The position numbers and the translations under genes were made by a program. Positions 35,561 through 43,905 of a DNA stretch of 64,000 bases are shown in pieces. Location: the NCBI GenBank assembly GCA_047600785.1, contig JASGKH010000002.1:930001-994000 (forward strand), read 5' to 3'. The notes beneath the pieces are model-generated. The model did not search any database. It saw only the letters and a list, made by a program, of their open reading frames with translations, and was not told the DNA's origin. The stretch is from Breznakibacter sp047600785 (GTDB lineage Bacteria > Bacteroidota > Bacteroidia > Bacteroidales > Marinilabiliaceae). Each line of letters opens with the position of its first letter. Positions within the stretch are counted from its first letter, which is position 1.

Positions 35561-36112
35561 TCATTCTTCTCCTTTCTTAGAAGAGCCCACGAAATAATCA
35601 GCTTTGTCGGCAAACAACACGTTAAAAGTCGTCAAACTGCCGTAAGCACGTGTAATATATTGCTGCATCTGCACTTTCTCTTCATCGCCAAGCTTATCAT
35701 GTGAGTTGATGTTTTGCTCCAAAACACGTAAACGATCACGTAACATCACTATTTTATGGAAAAATGTATCGATAGGGATTTCCTTAGGTTGCAACTCGGG
35801 ATTGGTAGCCCGGATAACCAATGTTCCGCCAGCCCATCGTGGCGCCATTTGCAAATTGGACGGCAATAAGCCGTATTTATCGAGAACCGATGAAATGGAA
35901 AAAGCCAAGTCTTTGGCATCCACGTTCACTGTTGGAACACCCTCTGCTTTAGAAAGAAGCTTTAATTCGTCATTGCTACGCAAAATTTCGACTTTACCTC
36001 CATGCGCAAAAAATATTTCGTATGCGGTGAGTCCCACACGCGACACAATGCCTTCGCCATAACGGGAATGTTCAACTCTTGATCCTGCTGTTATGATTTC
36101 CATGTTGTTCAA
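35561..36112 (-). CDS. Conserved hypothetical protein with N-terminal SH3-like/CarD-like segment
   Basis: 183 residues, no signal peptide. Residues 8-45 (AGSRVEHSRYGEGIVSRVG then AYEIFFAHGGKVEI) resemble the beta-barrel fold of CarD/UvrD tudor-like modules that mark a boundary such as R-YGEG-V. The centre holds APRWAGGTLVIRATNPELQPKEIPIDTFFHKIVMLRDRLR, followed by a helical C-terminus. I recognise the type as a widespread Bacteroidota hypothetical without an assigned function. Start may be the fourth codon (MEIITAG). Its 38-base gap to the phosphate transporter suggests cotranscription. Confidence 0.65.
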   Translation of the reverse strand: MNNMEIITAGSRVEHSRYGEGIVSRVGLTAYEIFFAHGGKVEILRSNDELKLLSKAEGVPTVNVDAKDLAFSISSVLDKYGLLPSNLQMAPRWAGGTLVIRATNPELQPKEIPIDTFFHKIVMLRDRLRVLEQNINSHDKLGDEEKVQMQQYITRAYGSLTTFNVLFADKADYFVGSSKKGEE

Positions 36113-36239
36113 TATTTTGGGTGATAATTTGAAATTTCCTTAAAATTACAAACAAAAGCGACATTCAAAAACCCAAGATGTGGGCAATTAAACAATCAAA
36201 TGCAAATAATACAATTAAATAACAATAAATCAATACAAT

Positions 36240-36734
36240 ATGTCATCAAACAATATTCTAAGACTATTGATCTTAGGGATTTTTGTATCATCGTGCGCAT
36301 CAACCAAAAAAGCCAGAACACAGACCATCCCCACACAGGAGGAAACCAAATACACAACTCCCCATCTACTGTTACCGGTCTCCACCCCTGACCAGATAAC
36401 CGGAAAGCGTTGGGAGCTGGAATGGTTAAAAGATATAGACATTGCTGCGGTAGATTACTCAGGGAACATACCGTTTGCCGTCTTTAACACCGAAAAGCTG
36501 ACCGTTTCTGGCAATACCGGATGCAATGGTTTTGGGGGAACTATTGAAATCGAAGACGGGAAAATTAAAATAAGCATGTTGTACGCCACCAAAAAATTTT
36601 GCATGAAAATACCCGAACCCGAATTTCTCAGAAATTTGGAACAATGCGATAAATATGTGGTGCAAAAACAAATTTTAAAGCTTTATAAAGGCAACGATTT
36701 GTTGCTGGAGATGATAGAAGCACCGCAAAGATAA
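36240..36734 (+). CDS. META-domain lipoprotein (HslJ-like)
   Basis: 164 residues. Lipoprotein signal ending VSSC (Cys20 region). The META domain covers about residues 55-160: GKRWELEWLKDI at the start, the hallmark SGNTGCNGFGGTIEI, then KISMLYATKKFCM, as in HslJ and related envelope stress proteins. Single gene facing rimO. Its molecular role is unknown in general. Confidence 0.85.
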   Translation: MSSNNILRLLILGIFVSSCASTKKARTQTIPTQEETKYTTPHLLLPVSTPDQITGKRWELEWLKDIDIAAVDYSGNIPFAVFNTEKLTVSGNTGCNGFGGTIEIEDGKIKISMLYATKKFCMKIPEPEFLRNLEQCDKYVVQKQILKLYKGNDLLLEMIEAPQR

Positions 36735-36757
36735 ATTTCAACAAACACAATACATAA

Positions 36758-36787
36758 AAGTCGCAATCTACTGATAGAATGCGACTT
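36758..36787. terminator. Possible bidirectional terminator between META lipoprotein and rimO
   Basis: Stem aagtcgca / tgcgactt with a 14-base loop lies between the two converging stops. T-rich sequence follows on both strands but without a long U-run. Confidence 0.45.
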
Positions 36788-36822
36788 ATCCATCATTTAT
36801 TTTTCAATGATCAACCTCGATC

Positions 36823-38127
36823 TCAAAGCACCACTTCACCCATCAAATCGTAATCTTCGGCACCGGTTATCTTTATCTGGTAAAAATTACCAACGATCAG
36901 GCCGGGAGTCGAAACAACCACTTCGGGATCGACCTCGGGAGAATCAAATTCCGTGCGCCCAATATACGTTTCGCCCTCTTTTCGATCCACGACGACTTTG
37001 AGGATTTGCCCTATTTTTTGTTCGTTTATTTCACGGCTAATTTGCCTTTGAATGGCCATTAATTCGTCGGTACGTTCTTGTTTCACTTCGTCGGGGACTT
37101 CATCGGCATAATGTTTATAGGCATAAGTGTCCTCTTCATGCGAATAACCGAACACCCCCATCCGCTCGAACTTGGTATCGCTTACAAACTGCTTGAGCGT
37201 TTCAAAATCGGCTTCGGTCTCGCCCGGGTGACCCACAATAAACGTAGTGCGCAAGTGGATGCCGGGAACGATGGAACGCATTTTTTCAATCAGCTTCAGG
37301 CTTTGGTTCATGGTAACGTCACGGCGCATTTTCTTAAGCATGGGATCGCTTATATGCTGAAGTGCAATATCCAGATAATTGCATACATTCGGATGGTCGC
37401 GCATTACCGTCAGCAAGCCGTCAGGAAAGCCTGCGGGGTAAGCATAATGGAGCCTGATCCACTCAATACCGTCCACACGGGCCAGTTCATCGATAAGACG
37501 GGGCAATTCGGGCTTATTATACAAATCCACGCCGTAATACGATAAATCCTGGGCAATCACCTGAAGCTCTTTCACGCCATTGTCACGTAAACGTTTGGCC
37601 TCTTCCACGAGATCGGCAATGGGTTTTGAGGTATGCCGTCCGGTAATCAATGGGATAGCACAATAGCTGCACACACGGTTGCACCCCTCCGAGATTTTGA
37701 GGTATGCGTAATGGTTTGGCGTGGTCAGGCTGCGTTCGTTGCGCAAATCAACACGATACTCGAGTCCCAGATCTTCCACGATTCTTTTCCAATCGAATTT
37801 ACCGTAGAACCGGTCCACTTCGGGCATTTCACCTTTTAAATCTTTCATGTACCGTTCCGAAAGGCACCCCATCACGATCAGCTGCTTAATGCTCCCTTGC
37901 TTCTTGGCCTCTGCAAAATCCAATATCGTATCAATGCTTTCTTCTTTGGCATCGCCAATAAAACCACAAGTGTTGACGATTACGACATCGCCGTTTACGA
38001 CTTCCGGATCGTGGGCCACTTTAAATCCGCCCGCCTGGAACTGTCGTATAAGAAACTCACTGTCTACCAAATTTTTCGAACACCCCATGGTGACCACATC
38101 CACCTTCACGTTCCTCTTCTTCGCCAT
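36823..38127 (-). CDS. rimO: Ribosomal protein uS12 methylthiotransferase RimO
   Basis: Radical SAM enzyme that adds a methylthio group to an Asp of ribosomal protein uS12. UPF0004 N-terminal domain (VDVVTMGCSKNLVDSE with the first cluster Cys, then NTCGFIGDAKEESID and GCLSERY), radical SAM CxxxCxxC in SEGCNRVCSYCAIPLITGRHTSKPI, and a C-terminal TRAM domain. 434 residues. The DLxLG/YVDLYN-type ordering and the short TRAM favour RimO over MiaB. The aldo/keto reductase gene lies upstream, 42 bases away. Confidence 0.96.
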   Translation of the reverse strand: MAKKRNVKVDVVTMGCSKNLVDSEFLIRQFQAGGFKVAHDPEVVNGDVVIVNTCGFIGDAKEESIDTILDFAEAKKQGSIKQLIVMGCLSERYMKDLKGEMPEVDRFYGKFDWKRIVEDLGLEYRVDLRNERSLTTPNHYAYLKISEGCNRVCSYCAIPLITGRHTSKPIADLVEEAKRLRDNGVKELQVIAQDLSYYGVDLYNKPELPRLIDELARVDGIEWIRLHYAYPAGFPDGLLTVMRDHPNVCNYLDIALQHISDPMLKKMRRDVTMNQSLKLIEKMRSIVPGIHLRTTFIVGHPGETEADFETLKQFVSDTKFERMGVFGYSHEEDTYAYKHYADEVPDEVKQERTDELMAIQRQISREINEQKIGQILKVVVDRKEGETYIGRTEFDSPEVDPEVVVSTPGLIVGNFYQIKITGAEDYDLMGEVVL

Positions 38128-38169
38128 CTTCTATTTCAATTTTCTATTCAGAAAGAGTATTGCAAAATA

Positions 38170-38994
38170 TTAAAAATCAAAATTATCCGGATCAGCCCCT
38201 ACCCTTTTGTGCTTATCCAGCCGGGATATCTTATCGACGTCCCCCGTCTCCAGTTGAAACCCGAAAACATTGAGGTTCTCTTTTATCCTATCGGGATTCG
38301 ACGACTTAGGAATGGTAACGATGCCTAGCTCAATGTTCCAACGCAACACGATTTGTGCAATACTCCGCCCATACTTCACCGACAATTGCTGCAAAAAGGG
38401 AATATCAATGATTTTTCCTTGCATCAACGGGCTCCACGCTTCGTATTGAATGCTGTTTTGCGTACAGAAATCGACCAGGTTTTGTTGGACCAAATAAGGA
38501 TGGAACTCTACTTGATTTACCACTGGCTTTATTTCAGCCGTAGTGAACAGATCTTCCAAATGATGTTGGTGAAAATTGGATACACCGATCGCCTTTGCCC
38601 TTCCTTCACGGTAAATTTTCTCAAATGCTTTCCAAGTCTCTTTGTTTTGAGGTTTGGGCCAGTGGACAAGGTACAAGTCCACATAATCGGTACCTAGCCG
38701 GCCAAGCGACGAATCAAACGCTTTTAGTGCCTTTTCATGGCCATGCTCGCTGTTCCACATTTTGGTAACCAAAAATATTTCATGTCGCGGAATACCTGAG
38801 TCTTGTATCGCCCGACCAACAGCCTCTTCGTTTTGGTAGACCGCTGCTGTGTCAATGTGCCGATATCCTAATTGCAATGCACACAATACAGAATTATAAG
38901 CAGCTTTAGCATCTGTCAATTTAAAGGTCCCGAAACCCAACATGGGCATTTTTACGCCATTAGCCAAGGTTACGGATGGAATTTGCTGTATCAT
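38170..38994 (-). CDS. Aldo/keto reductase
   Basis: 274 residues, NADPH-dependent reductase with TIM barrel. Signature GYRHIDTAAVYQNEEAVGRAI contains the catalytic Asp and Tyr; the lysine lies in LVTKMWNSEHG and the histidine in YLVHWPKP. The phosphate-binding C-terminal signature is IPKSSNPDRIKENLNVF. Belongs to the AKR5-like group of small prokaryotic reductases (2,5-diketo-D-gluconate reductase/methylglyoxal reductase type). Physiological substrate unknown. Likely upstream of rimO in one transcript. Confidence 0.93.
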   Translation of the reverse strand: MIQQIPSVTLANGVKMPMLGFGTFKLTDAKAAYNSVLCALQLGYRHIDTAAVYQNEEAVGRAIQDSGIPRHEIFLVTKMWNSEHGHEKALKAFDSSLGRLGTDYVDLYLVHWPKPQNKETWKAFEKIYREGRAKAIGVSNFHQHHLEDLFTTAEIKPVVNQVEFHPYLVQQNLVDFCTQNSIQYEAWSPLMQGKIIDIPFLQQLSVKYGRSIAQIVLRWNIELGIVTIPKSSNPDRIKENLNVFGFQLETGDVDKISRLDKHKRVGADPDNFDF

Positions 38995-39262
38995 AACAAG
39001 TAAATTTATTCAAATCACCGCAAATAAACTATTGATGATTAATTATATAACATCAAATCAAAAATCTTATCCGTCATGCCAATTAAAAACAGAAAAGTTG
39101 AAAAAGCGGGAAAATTATTTTGCAAGGAAAATGGAGCTTCTGCTTTATTATTTATACGAGCCCCGAGACAATAACAAACAACCTCAAAAACAATTGGTTC
39201 ATTTATAACAATAGCCATGGAAACACCACGGCCATTGATGGGATTGTATGGAACAAAATTGC

Positions 39263-40216
39263 CTACTCCTTAAAAAGGGATTCCACGAATTCCTTGCTAT
39301 CAAAAAGCTGCAAATCATCAATGCCTTCGCCAATACCAATGTATTTTACAGGAATCTGGAACTGGTCGCTCACGCCTATCACCACACCTCCTTTGGCCGT
39401 ACCGTCCAGCTTGGTGATAGCCAACGCACTCACTTCGGTCGCTTTGGTAAATTCTTTAGCCTGCTCAAAAGCATTTTGCCCGGTCGAACCGTCGAGCACG
39501 AGCAACACCTCGTGTGGCGCTCCAGGAACGACTTTCTGCATCACCTTTTTTATTTTGCTCAATTCGTTCATCAGGTTCACCTTGTTATGCAAACGACCGG
39601 CCGTATCGATGATCACGACATCGGCGTCTTGTGCTTTGGCCGAAGCAAGCGTATCGAACGCCACGGAAGCAGGATCTGATCCCATTTGCTGCTTCACGAT
39701 GGTTACGCCCACCCTTTCGGCCCAAACCACTAACTGGTCAATAGCTGCGGCCCTGAACGTATCTGCTGCCCCCAATACAACCTGCTTCCCCGATTTTTTG
39801 AATTGGTTTGCCAACTTGCCGATGGTCGTGGTTTTTCCTACACCATTGACACCAACCACCATAATAACGTACGGTTTATCGGTACCGTTTATTTCCACAT
39901 CGGCAAGGGAGTTACTTTTGTTTTCGGCAAGAAGAGCTTCAATTTCCTCCTTAAGTATTGTGTTCAACTCCAGCGTAGTCAAAAACTTATCCTTAGCCAC
40001 GCGTTGTTCGATACGTTGGATAATCTTCAGAGTCGTATTAACGCCCACGTCAGAAGTAATAAGGACTTCCTCCAGGTCGTCCAATACATCATCGTCGACT
40101 TTCGAACGCCCCACCACTACCCGGGTAAGTTTTTTTAAAACACTTTCCTTGGTCTTGGCAAGACCCTTGTCCAAATCTTCCTTTTTGGCCCTTTTAAAAC
40201 TGTCGAACAATCCCAT
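39263..40216 (-). CDS. ftsY: Signal recognition particle receptor FtsY
   Basis: GTPase that receives the Ffh-bound ribosome at the membrane. I start at the ATG at 40216 (317 residues, MGLFDSFKRAKKEDL); a longer reading to 40258 begins upstream of a likely -7 box (TATCTTTG on the minus strand, 40241-40248). N domain, then G domain with GVNGVGKTTTIGKLA (G1), DTFRAAAIDQL, DTAGRLHNK (G3), TKLDGTAKGG (G4) and GIGEGIDDLQLFD at the end. The long acidic A domain found in E. coli is absent, as in most Bacteroidota. Confidence 0.97.
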   Translation of the reverse strand: MGLFDSFKRAKKEDLDKGLAKTKESVLKKLTRVVVGRSKVDDDVLDDLEEVLITSDVGVNTTLKIIQRIEQRVAKDKFLTTLELNTILKEEIEALLAENKSNSLADVEINGTDKPYVIMVVGVNGVGKTTTIGKLANQFKKSGKQVVLGAADTFRAAAIDQLVVWAERVGVTIVKQQMGSDPASVAFDTLASAKAQDADVVIIDTAGRLHNKVNLMNELSKIKKVMQKVVPGAPHEVLLVLDGSTGQNAFEQAKEFTKATEVSALAITKLDGTAKGGVVIGVSDQFQIPVKYIGIGEGIDDLQLFDSKEFVESLFKE

Positions 40217-40240
40217 CGAGTGCGTATTGATATTTTTTGG

Positions 40241-40248
40241 CAAAGATA
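40241..40248 (-). promoter_or_regulatory. Possible ftsY -7 promoter box
   Basis: Minus-strand TATCTTTG matches TAnnTTTG, 25 bases before the chosen start. No well spaced TTG upstream. Confidence 0.35.
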
Positions 40249-40342
40249 ATATTTTCAACCGATTGATCTCGGTTACGAAAAAGCCGATAATTGGGATTAT
40301 ATCTCTTTGGGAAATTTTGTCATCGACACCTTTCCCTACCGT

Positions 40343-40378
40343 AAAAAAAAGAAAGCTCCTCTTAGCGGGAGCTTTCTT
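40343..40378 (-). terminator. Terminator of the rpmB-rpmG-DUF4295 operon
   Basis: Eleven-bp stem aagaaagctcc / ggagctttctt with an 8-base loop, followed on the minus strand by a run of eight T. It lies 19 bases past the DUF4295 stop and separates the operon from ftsY. Confidence 0.9.
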
Positions 40379-40396
40379 GATTGAGAGTTGTAAGTC

Positions 40397-40552
40397 TTAT
40401 TTCTTATCGAAGAATGCTTTGGTCTCTTCGTTGGCTACAATTTCGGATTTGAAAGAGTAGGCGCCTGTTTTGGGCGATTTAACCATTTTAATGACTTTGG
40501 TATGTCCTTTACCGCCCCCTTTTTGCAAAGATGCTACTGTCTTCTTAGCCAT
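40397..40552 (-). CDS. Small basic DUF4295 protein, probable ribosomal protein bL38
   Basis: 51 residues: starts MAKKTVASLQKGGGKGHTKV and ends NEETKAFFDKK, with about 13 lysines and a near lack of acids in the first half. It is third in a tight series after rpmB and rpmG (11-base gap to rpmG). From memory, this Bacteroidota-specific family was seen as an extra large-subunit protein named bL38 in a Flavobacterium ribosome structure. The family match and context are strong; the ribosomal name is less certain. Confidence 0.88.
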   Translation of the reverse strand: MAKKTVASLQKGGGKGHTKVIKMVKSPKTGAYSFKSEIVANEETKAFFDKK

Positions 40553-40563
40553 GATCTACAAAA

Positions 40564-40752
40564 TTATTTAATTTCACGATGAACGGTAACACGCTTCAAA
40601 ATAGGATTGTATTTACGGCGTTCTATACGTTCCGGGGTATTTTTTCTGTTTTTAGTGGTCACATAACGTGATGTGCCGGGTTGACCGCTTTCTTTGTGCT
40701 CGGTGCATTCCAAAATAACTTGGATGCGGTTTCCTTTGCTCTTCTTTGCCAT
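40564..40752 (-). CDS. rpmG: Ribosomal protein bL33
   Basis: 62 residues, 50S subunit. Conserved KGNRIQVILECTEHKESG and SRYVTTKNRKNTPERIERRKYNP. Only one Cys is present, so this is the zinc-free form. It lies 14 bases behind rpmB and 11 bases ahead of DUF4295. Confidence 0.96.
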   Translation of the reverse strand: MAKKSKGNRIQVILECTEHKESGQPGTSRYVTTKNRKNTPERIERRKYNPILKRVTVHREIK

Positions 40753-40766
40753 CTTTCCGCTCGATT

Positions 40767-41009
40767 TTAATAGTTACTAATAAATCCTTTAGCTTTGGCT
40801 TCGTTCAATGCAGCATGGATACCTACCTTATTGATAAGGCGGAGGCCCGCAGCGGTGACACGCAACTCAACCCAGCGGTTTTCGGCTGGAAGGAAGAATT
40901 TTTTATAGAAGAGGTTAGGCTCAAAGCGCCTCTTCGTCCTTCTTTTTGAATGGGAAACATTGTTGCCCATCATGTAAGATTTTCCGGTTATTTGACAGAC
41001 TTTTGACAT
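40767..41009 (-). CDS. rpmB: Ribosomal protein bL28
   Basis: 80 residues, 50S subunit. MSKVCQITGKSYMMGNNVSHSKRRTKRRF at the start (N-terminal signature of bL28) and LRVTAAGLRLINKVGIHAAL further on. First gene of the rpmB-rpmG-DUF4295 operon. Confidence 0.97.
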   Translation of the reverse strand: MSKVCQITGKSYMMGNNVSHSKRRTKRRFEPNLFYKKFFLPAENRWVELRVTAAGLRLINKVGIHAALNEAKAKGFISNY

Positions 41010-41050
41010 CTCTCTTGTATTTTATCGGGATACGTTTTTCAAACAGGTCG

Positions 41051-41082
41051 CAAAATACGGCATTATTTTTCAAATAAACAAA
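41051..41082 (-). promoter_or_regulatory. Possible rpmB promoter
   Basis: Minus-strand TATTTTG (41051-41057), one base short of TAnnTTTG, with TTTG (41079-41082) 21 bases upstream. It lies about 42 bases before the rpmB start. The rest of 41010-41245 is AT-rich with nothing else recognised. Confidence 0.4.
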
Positions 41083-41245
41083 TCGCTATGAAAGAAATAA
41101 TTGCTTTTAGCGCAAGTTTTTGGGACCACCCCATTCCAAAATCATCAGTTAATCTCAATAAAAAAATAAAATAACTAATACATAGTACTATAAACCAAAT
41201 TATTAAGGTCAAGTATTATTTGCATTCAAATACCCAATAAATCCA

Positions 41246-42487
41246 TTATTTTTCGATCTCCTTCAATAACATGACCAGAGCCGAATCGACCGCACGGGCA
41301 ATATTTCTGTCACGAAATTGACCAAAATTGAATCTCTCTGCAACCATTGTTCCGTTCCTTCCTGCCACGGCAATCCAAACTGTTCCGACAGGTTTAGTTT
41401 CGCTACCACCTGTAGGTCCGGCAATACCAGTGGTAGCTACGGCCCAGTCAGTATCCATTAATTGTAATGCCCCCTTGGCCATAGCCTCGGCCACTTGCTG
41501 GCTAACCGCACCGTATTGTTCCAAATCGGATACCGACACACCCAATATATTTGTTTTTATTTGATTGCTGTATGCCACTACGCCTCCTTTGAAATAGGCC
41601 GATGCACCGGGAACCGAGGTGATCAACGAACCGACAGCACCTCCCGTACAGCTTTCAGCTACAGCTATGGTTTGATTCAAGGTCAGTAAACGATTGCCCA
41701 AAACCGATTCTACCGAGTCGTCGTCATACCCTGCTATCTGTGAGCCAACAATAGGTTGAAGCCCTTCAACGGCCATGTCAATGGCTTTCTGCATTGCCCC
41801 GCGATCCGTTCCCCGGGCAGTAAGCCGTAAACGTATCCGTCCTGGTTGTGGCAAATAGGCCACTTTAACGAACGGAGGAACGGCATCCTCCCATTCACTG
41901 AGCATCTCGGCTAACGAAGATTCAGGTATTTGAAAGATATGGATGGTTTTATGGATAATATGCCCCATGGGGAATTTTTGCTGGAGCATAGGCAGCACAC
42001 TACCTGTCATGGCATGCTTCATCTCCGATGGAACACCAGGCATTGACACGACCACTTTTCCGTCGCGTTCGAACCACATGACAGGGGCTGTTCCCACAGG
42101 ATTACGAATAATGGTACAGTTTTCGGGCACCATGGCTTGTTCCCTGTTCAAACTGTTGATACTGGCCACCCTTCCGGACAATAGTTTCTCGACATCGCTG
42201 TAAACCTCTTCGTTGAACACCAAACGGGTATGGAAATAATCGCAAAGTACCTGTTTGGTTATATCGTCACGTGTGGGTCCCAGTCCTCCGGTCACCAGCA
42301 CTACATTGACCCTTTCCAGTGAACCGTTGAGGGCATCGGTAATCTCATCGCGATCGTCGCGAATGGAGATAATACGTGACGTTTCGGCACCGATCTTATT
42401 AAGTTCCGCCCCCATCCAGGCAGAATTAGTGTCAACAATTTGTCCGATTAGGATTTCATCGCCGATGGTAATAATTTCAACTTGCAT
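41246..42487 (-). CDS. cinA: CinA-family nicotinamide-nucleotide amidohydrolase / ADP-ribose pyrophosphatase-like protein
   Basis: 413 residues with two domains: an N-terminal MoaB/MogA-like COG1058 domain (VEIITIGDEILIGQIVDTNSAWM, VLVTGGLGPTRDDIT) and a C-terminal PncC domain with the active-site region AVAESCTGGAVGSLITSVPGAS. The PncC part deamidates NMN in the pyridine nucleotide cycle. It lies 25 bases behind the M48 protease gene and is probably cotranscribed with it. Confidence 0.95.
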   Translation of the reverse strand: MQVEIITIGDEILIGQIVDTNSAWMGAELNKIGAETSRIISIRDDRDEITDALNGSLERVNVVLVTGGLGPTRDDITKQVLCDYFHTRLVFNEEVYSDVEKLLSGRVASINSLNREQAMVPENCTIIRNPVGTAPVMWFERDGKVVVSMPGVPSEMKHAMTGSVLPMLQQKFPMGHIIHKTIHIFQIPESSLAEMLSEWEDAVPPFVKVAYLPQPGRIRLRLTARGTDRGAMQKAIDMAVEGLQPIVGSQIAGYDDDSVESVLGNRLLTLNQTIAVAESCTGGAVGSLITSVPGASAYFKGGVVAYSNQIKTNILGVSVSDLEQYGAVSQQVAEAMAKGALQLMDTDWAVATTGIAGPTGGSETKPVGTVWIAVAGRNGTMVAERFNFGQFRDRNIARAVDSALVMLLKEIEK

Positions 42488-42512
42488 ATCAACATGATTC
42501 CAAAAACAACAA

Positions 42513-43739
42513 TTATCTATTCAAAGCCCTTATCCGTTCCAACAACGGAGGATGCGAGTAACGAAAAAACACATATAAGCGATGCGGGGTGACATTGCTT
42601 AACGAATTGGCCGATAATTTTTTCAATGCCGATACCAAATGAGGTGCATCAGAATGGGACGCGGCAAAAGCATCGGCGGCGAACTCGTTGCGACGCGACA
42701 ACCAATTGCCAAACAAGCCCAACAACATGGAGATCGGCGCAAACAACAGGCCAAATGCCACCAATCCCAAATGGAACTGGAACATCGGCGCGCCTAGCGC
42801 TAAAGAAAGTTTGGGCGAAGCCGCTACTTTCGAAAATAGAAATAAGATGCCCCCTGTTTGAACTACACCTACCGCAGTCCCCCAAAGAATGTGCTTTAAT
42901 TTGTAATGACCTATTTCGTGGGCTAAAACTGCGGTAATTTCTTCGGTGGTCAAATCGTTTATCAGTGTATCGTAGAGCACAATGCGTTTTCGCGGACCAA
43001 ACCCACTAAAAAAGGCATTTGCTTTGGTAGAGCGTTTTGATCCGTCCATCACGAACACATTGTCGATTTTAAAACCCGCTTTATTGGCCATATTCTCGAT
43101 GGATGTTCGCAGGTTGCCTTCAGGTAAAGGCACTTGCCTGTTAAACAATGGCAAAACCAAACTTGTGTAAAACATGGACACGACTACGGTCAAAACCGTG
43201 GCCAATCCCCATGCCGCTATCCAAAACCATCCTCCCAGCCAGGTGTAAAACCAAATGACAGCCGCCAATAACGGTGCACCGATCAAAATCCCGAGCAGCA
43301 AAGATTTTAATGTGTCGATCCAAAAAATAGCAGGGGTCGACTTGTTAAAACCAAATCTAGCTTCAATCACAAACGTCTCATACCAACTAAACGGCAAACT
43401 TACCAATTGGACAACCAATCCAATAATGGCAAAAAATGCAAGTCCGCGTCCAACAGTATTTTGGCTAAATTTGCCGGCCCACTCGTCGGCCAAAGCAAAA
43501 CCGCCAAACCAGAGTACCGCCATCAGCAACACAAATGAAAAGAAATGGTTAACGAAACTGAACGAATAGTTTGCCCGACGGTATTGTTGGTGCTTTCCAA
43601 ATGTATCCTGTGGGTACACATCTTCCAGTTCATGCGGAACAACGGCCGACCACGCCGACTTGTTGAGATAGCCCAATAAGCGGTCAAACAAGAAGTCAAA
43701 CACCACAATGGCCATCATTATTAACAAAACCACATTCAT
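42513..43739 (-). CDS. M48-family membrane metalloprotease (Ste24/CAAX protease 1-like)
   Basis: 408 residues with several transmembrane helices. The zinc motif HEIGH (H274) is in AVLAHEIGHYKLKH, and the third ligand is in the later RRNEFAADAFAASH. VFVMDGSKRSTKANAFFSGFGPRKRIVLYDTLI is typical of the Ste24 branch. It likely handles membrane protein quality control, since bacteria lack prenylated CAAX substrates. Upstream is a possible -7 box (TACTTTTG on the minus strand at 43770-43777). Confidence 0.93.
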   Translation of the reverse strand: MNVVLLIMMAIVVFDFLFDRLLGYLNKSAWSAVVPHELEDVYPQDTFGKHQQYRRANYSFSFVNHFFSFVLLMAVLWFGGFALADEWAGKFSQNTVGRGLAFFAIIGLVVQLVSLPFSWYETFVIEARFGFNKSTPAIFWIDTLKSLLLGILIGAPLLAAVIWFYTWLGGWFWIAAWGLATVLTVVVSMFYTSLVLPLFNRQVPLPEGNLRTSIENMANKAGFKIDNVFVMDGSKRSTKANAFFSGFGPRKRIVLYDTLINDLTTEEITAVLAHEIGHYKLKHILWGTAVGVVQTGGILFLFSKVAASPKLSLALGAPMFQFHLGLVAFGLLFAPISMLLGLFGNWLSRRNEFAADAFAASHSDAPHLVSALKKLSANSLSNVTPHRLYVFFRYSHPPLLERIRALNR

Positions 43740-43860
43740 ACCAATACTCTATTTTCTAAGTTGAACAGACAAAAGTAATGCTTTGGTTGCATGAAAATTT
43801 TCCCGAACAAAGATTTTAGATTTACAAACATTTGCAACGAAAATACCAGATAAAGAATTG

Positions 43861-43893
43861 GGTTACGCCAAACTTTTTAACTTTGGCGTAACC
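43861..43893 (+). promoter_or_regulatory. Perfect inverted repeat enclosing the PAP2 promoter -7 box
   Basis: Arms ggttacgccaaa (43861-43872) and tttggcgtaacc (43882-43893) pair without mismatch around a 9-base centre. The sequence TAACTTTG (43878-43885), an exact TAnnTTTG, spans the centre and right arm, with a TTG at 43858-43860, 17 bases upstream. There is no T-tract, so this is not a terminator. It is well placed to be an operator, or a hairpin at the mRNA 5' end. Confidence 0.55.
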
Positions 43894-43905
43894 TAAAATT
43901 TACAT

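Noticed and set aside
38942..39208. 88-residue plus-strand frame between the aldo/keto reductase and ftsY
   Set aside because: It begins inside the reductase gene on the opposite strand and shows no motif. A partly G-U paired hairpin at 39211-39238 may be the ftsY terminator but lacks a T-tract, so it was not listed.
39120..40460. 446-residue open frame on the plus strand
   Set aside because: It lies antisense to ftsY in full, shows no family motifs, and its sequence is rich in Ser/Thr/Asn as expected for a shadow of a Bacteroidota gene.
43861..43893. Inverted repeat before the PAP2 gene as a terminator
   Set aside because: There is no T-tract on either side, and a promoter -7 box lies inside it.
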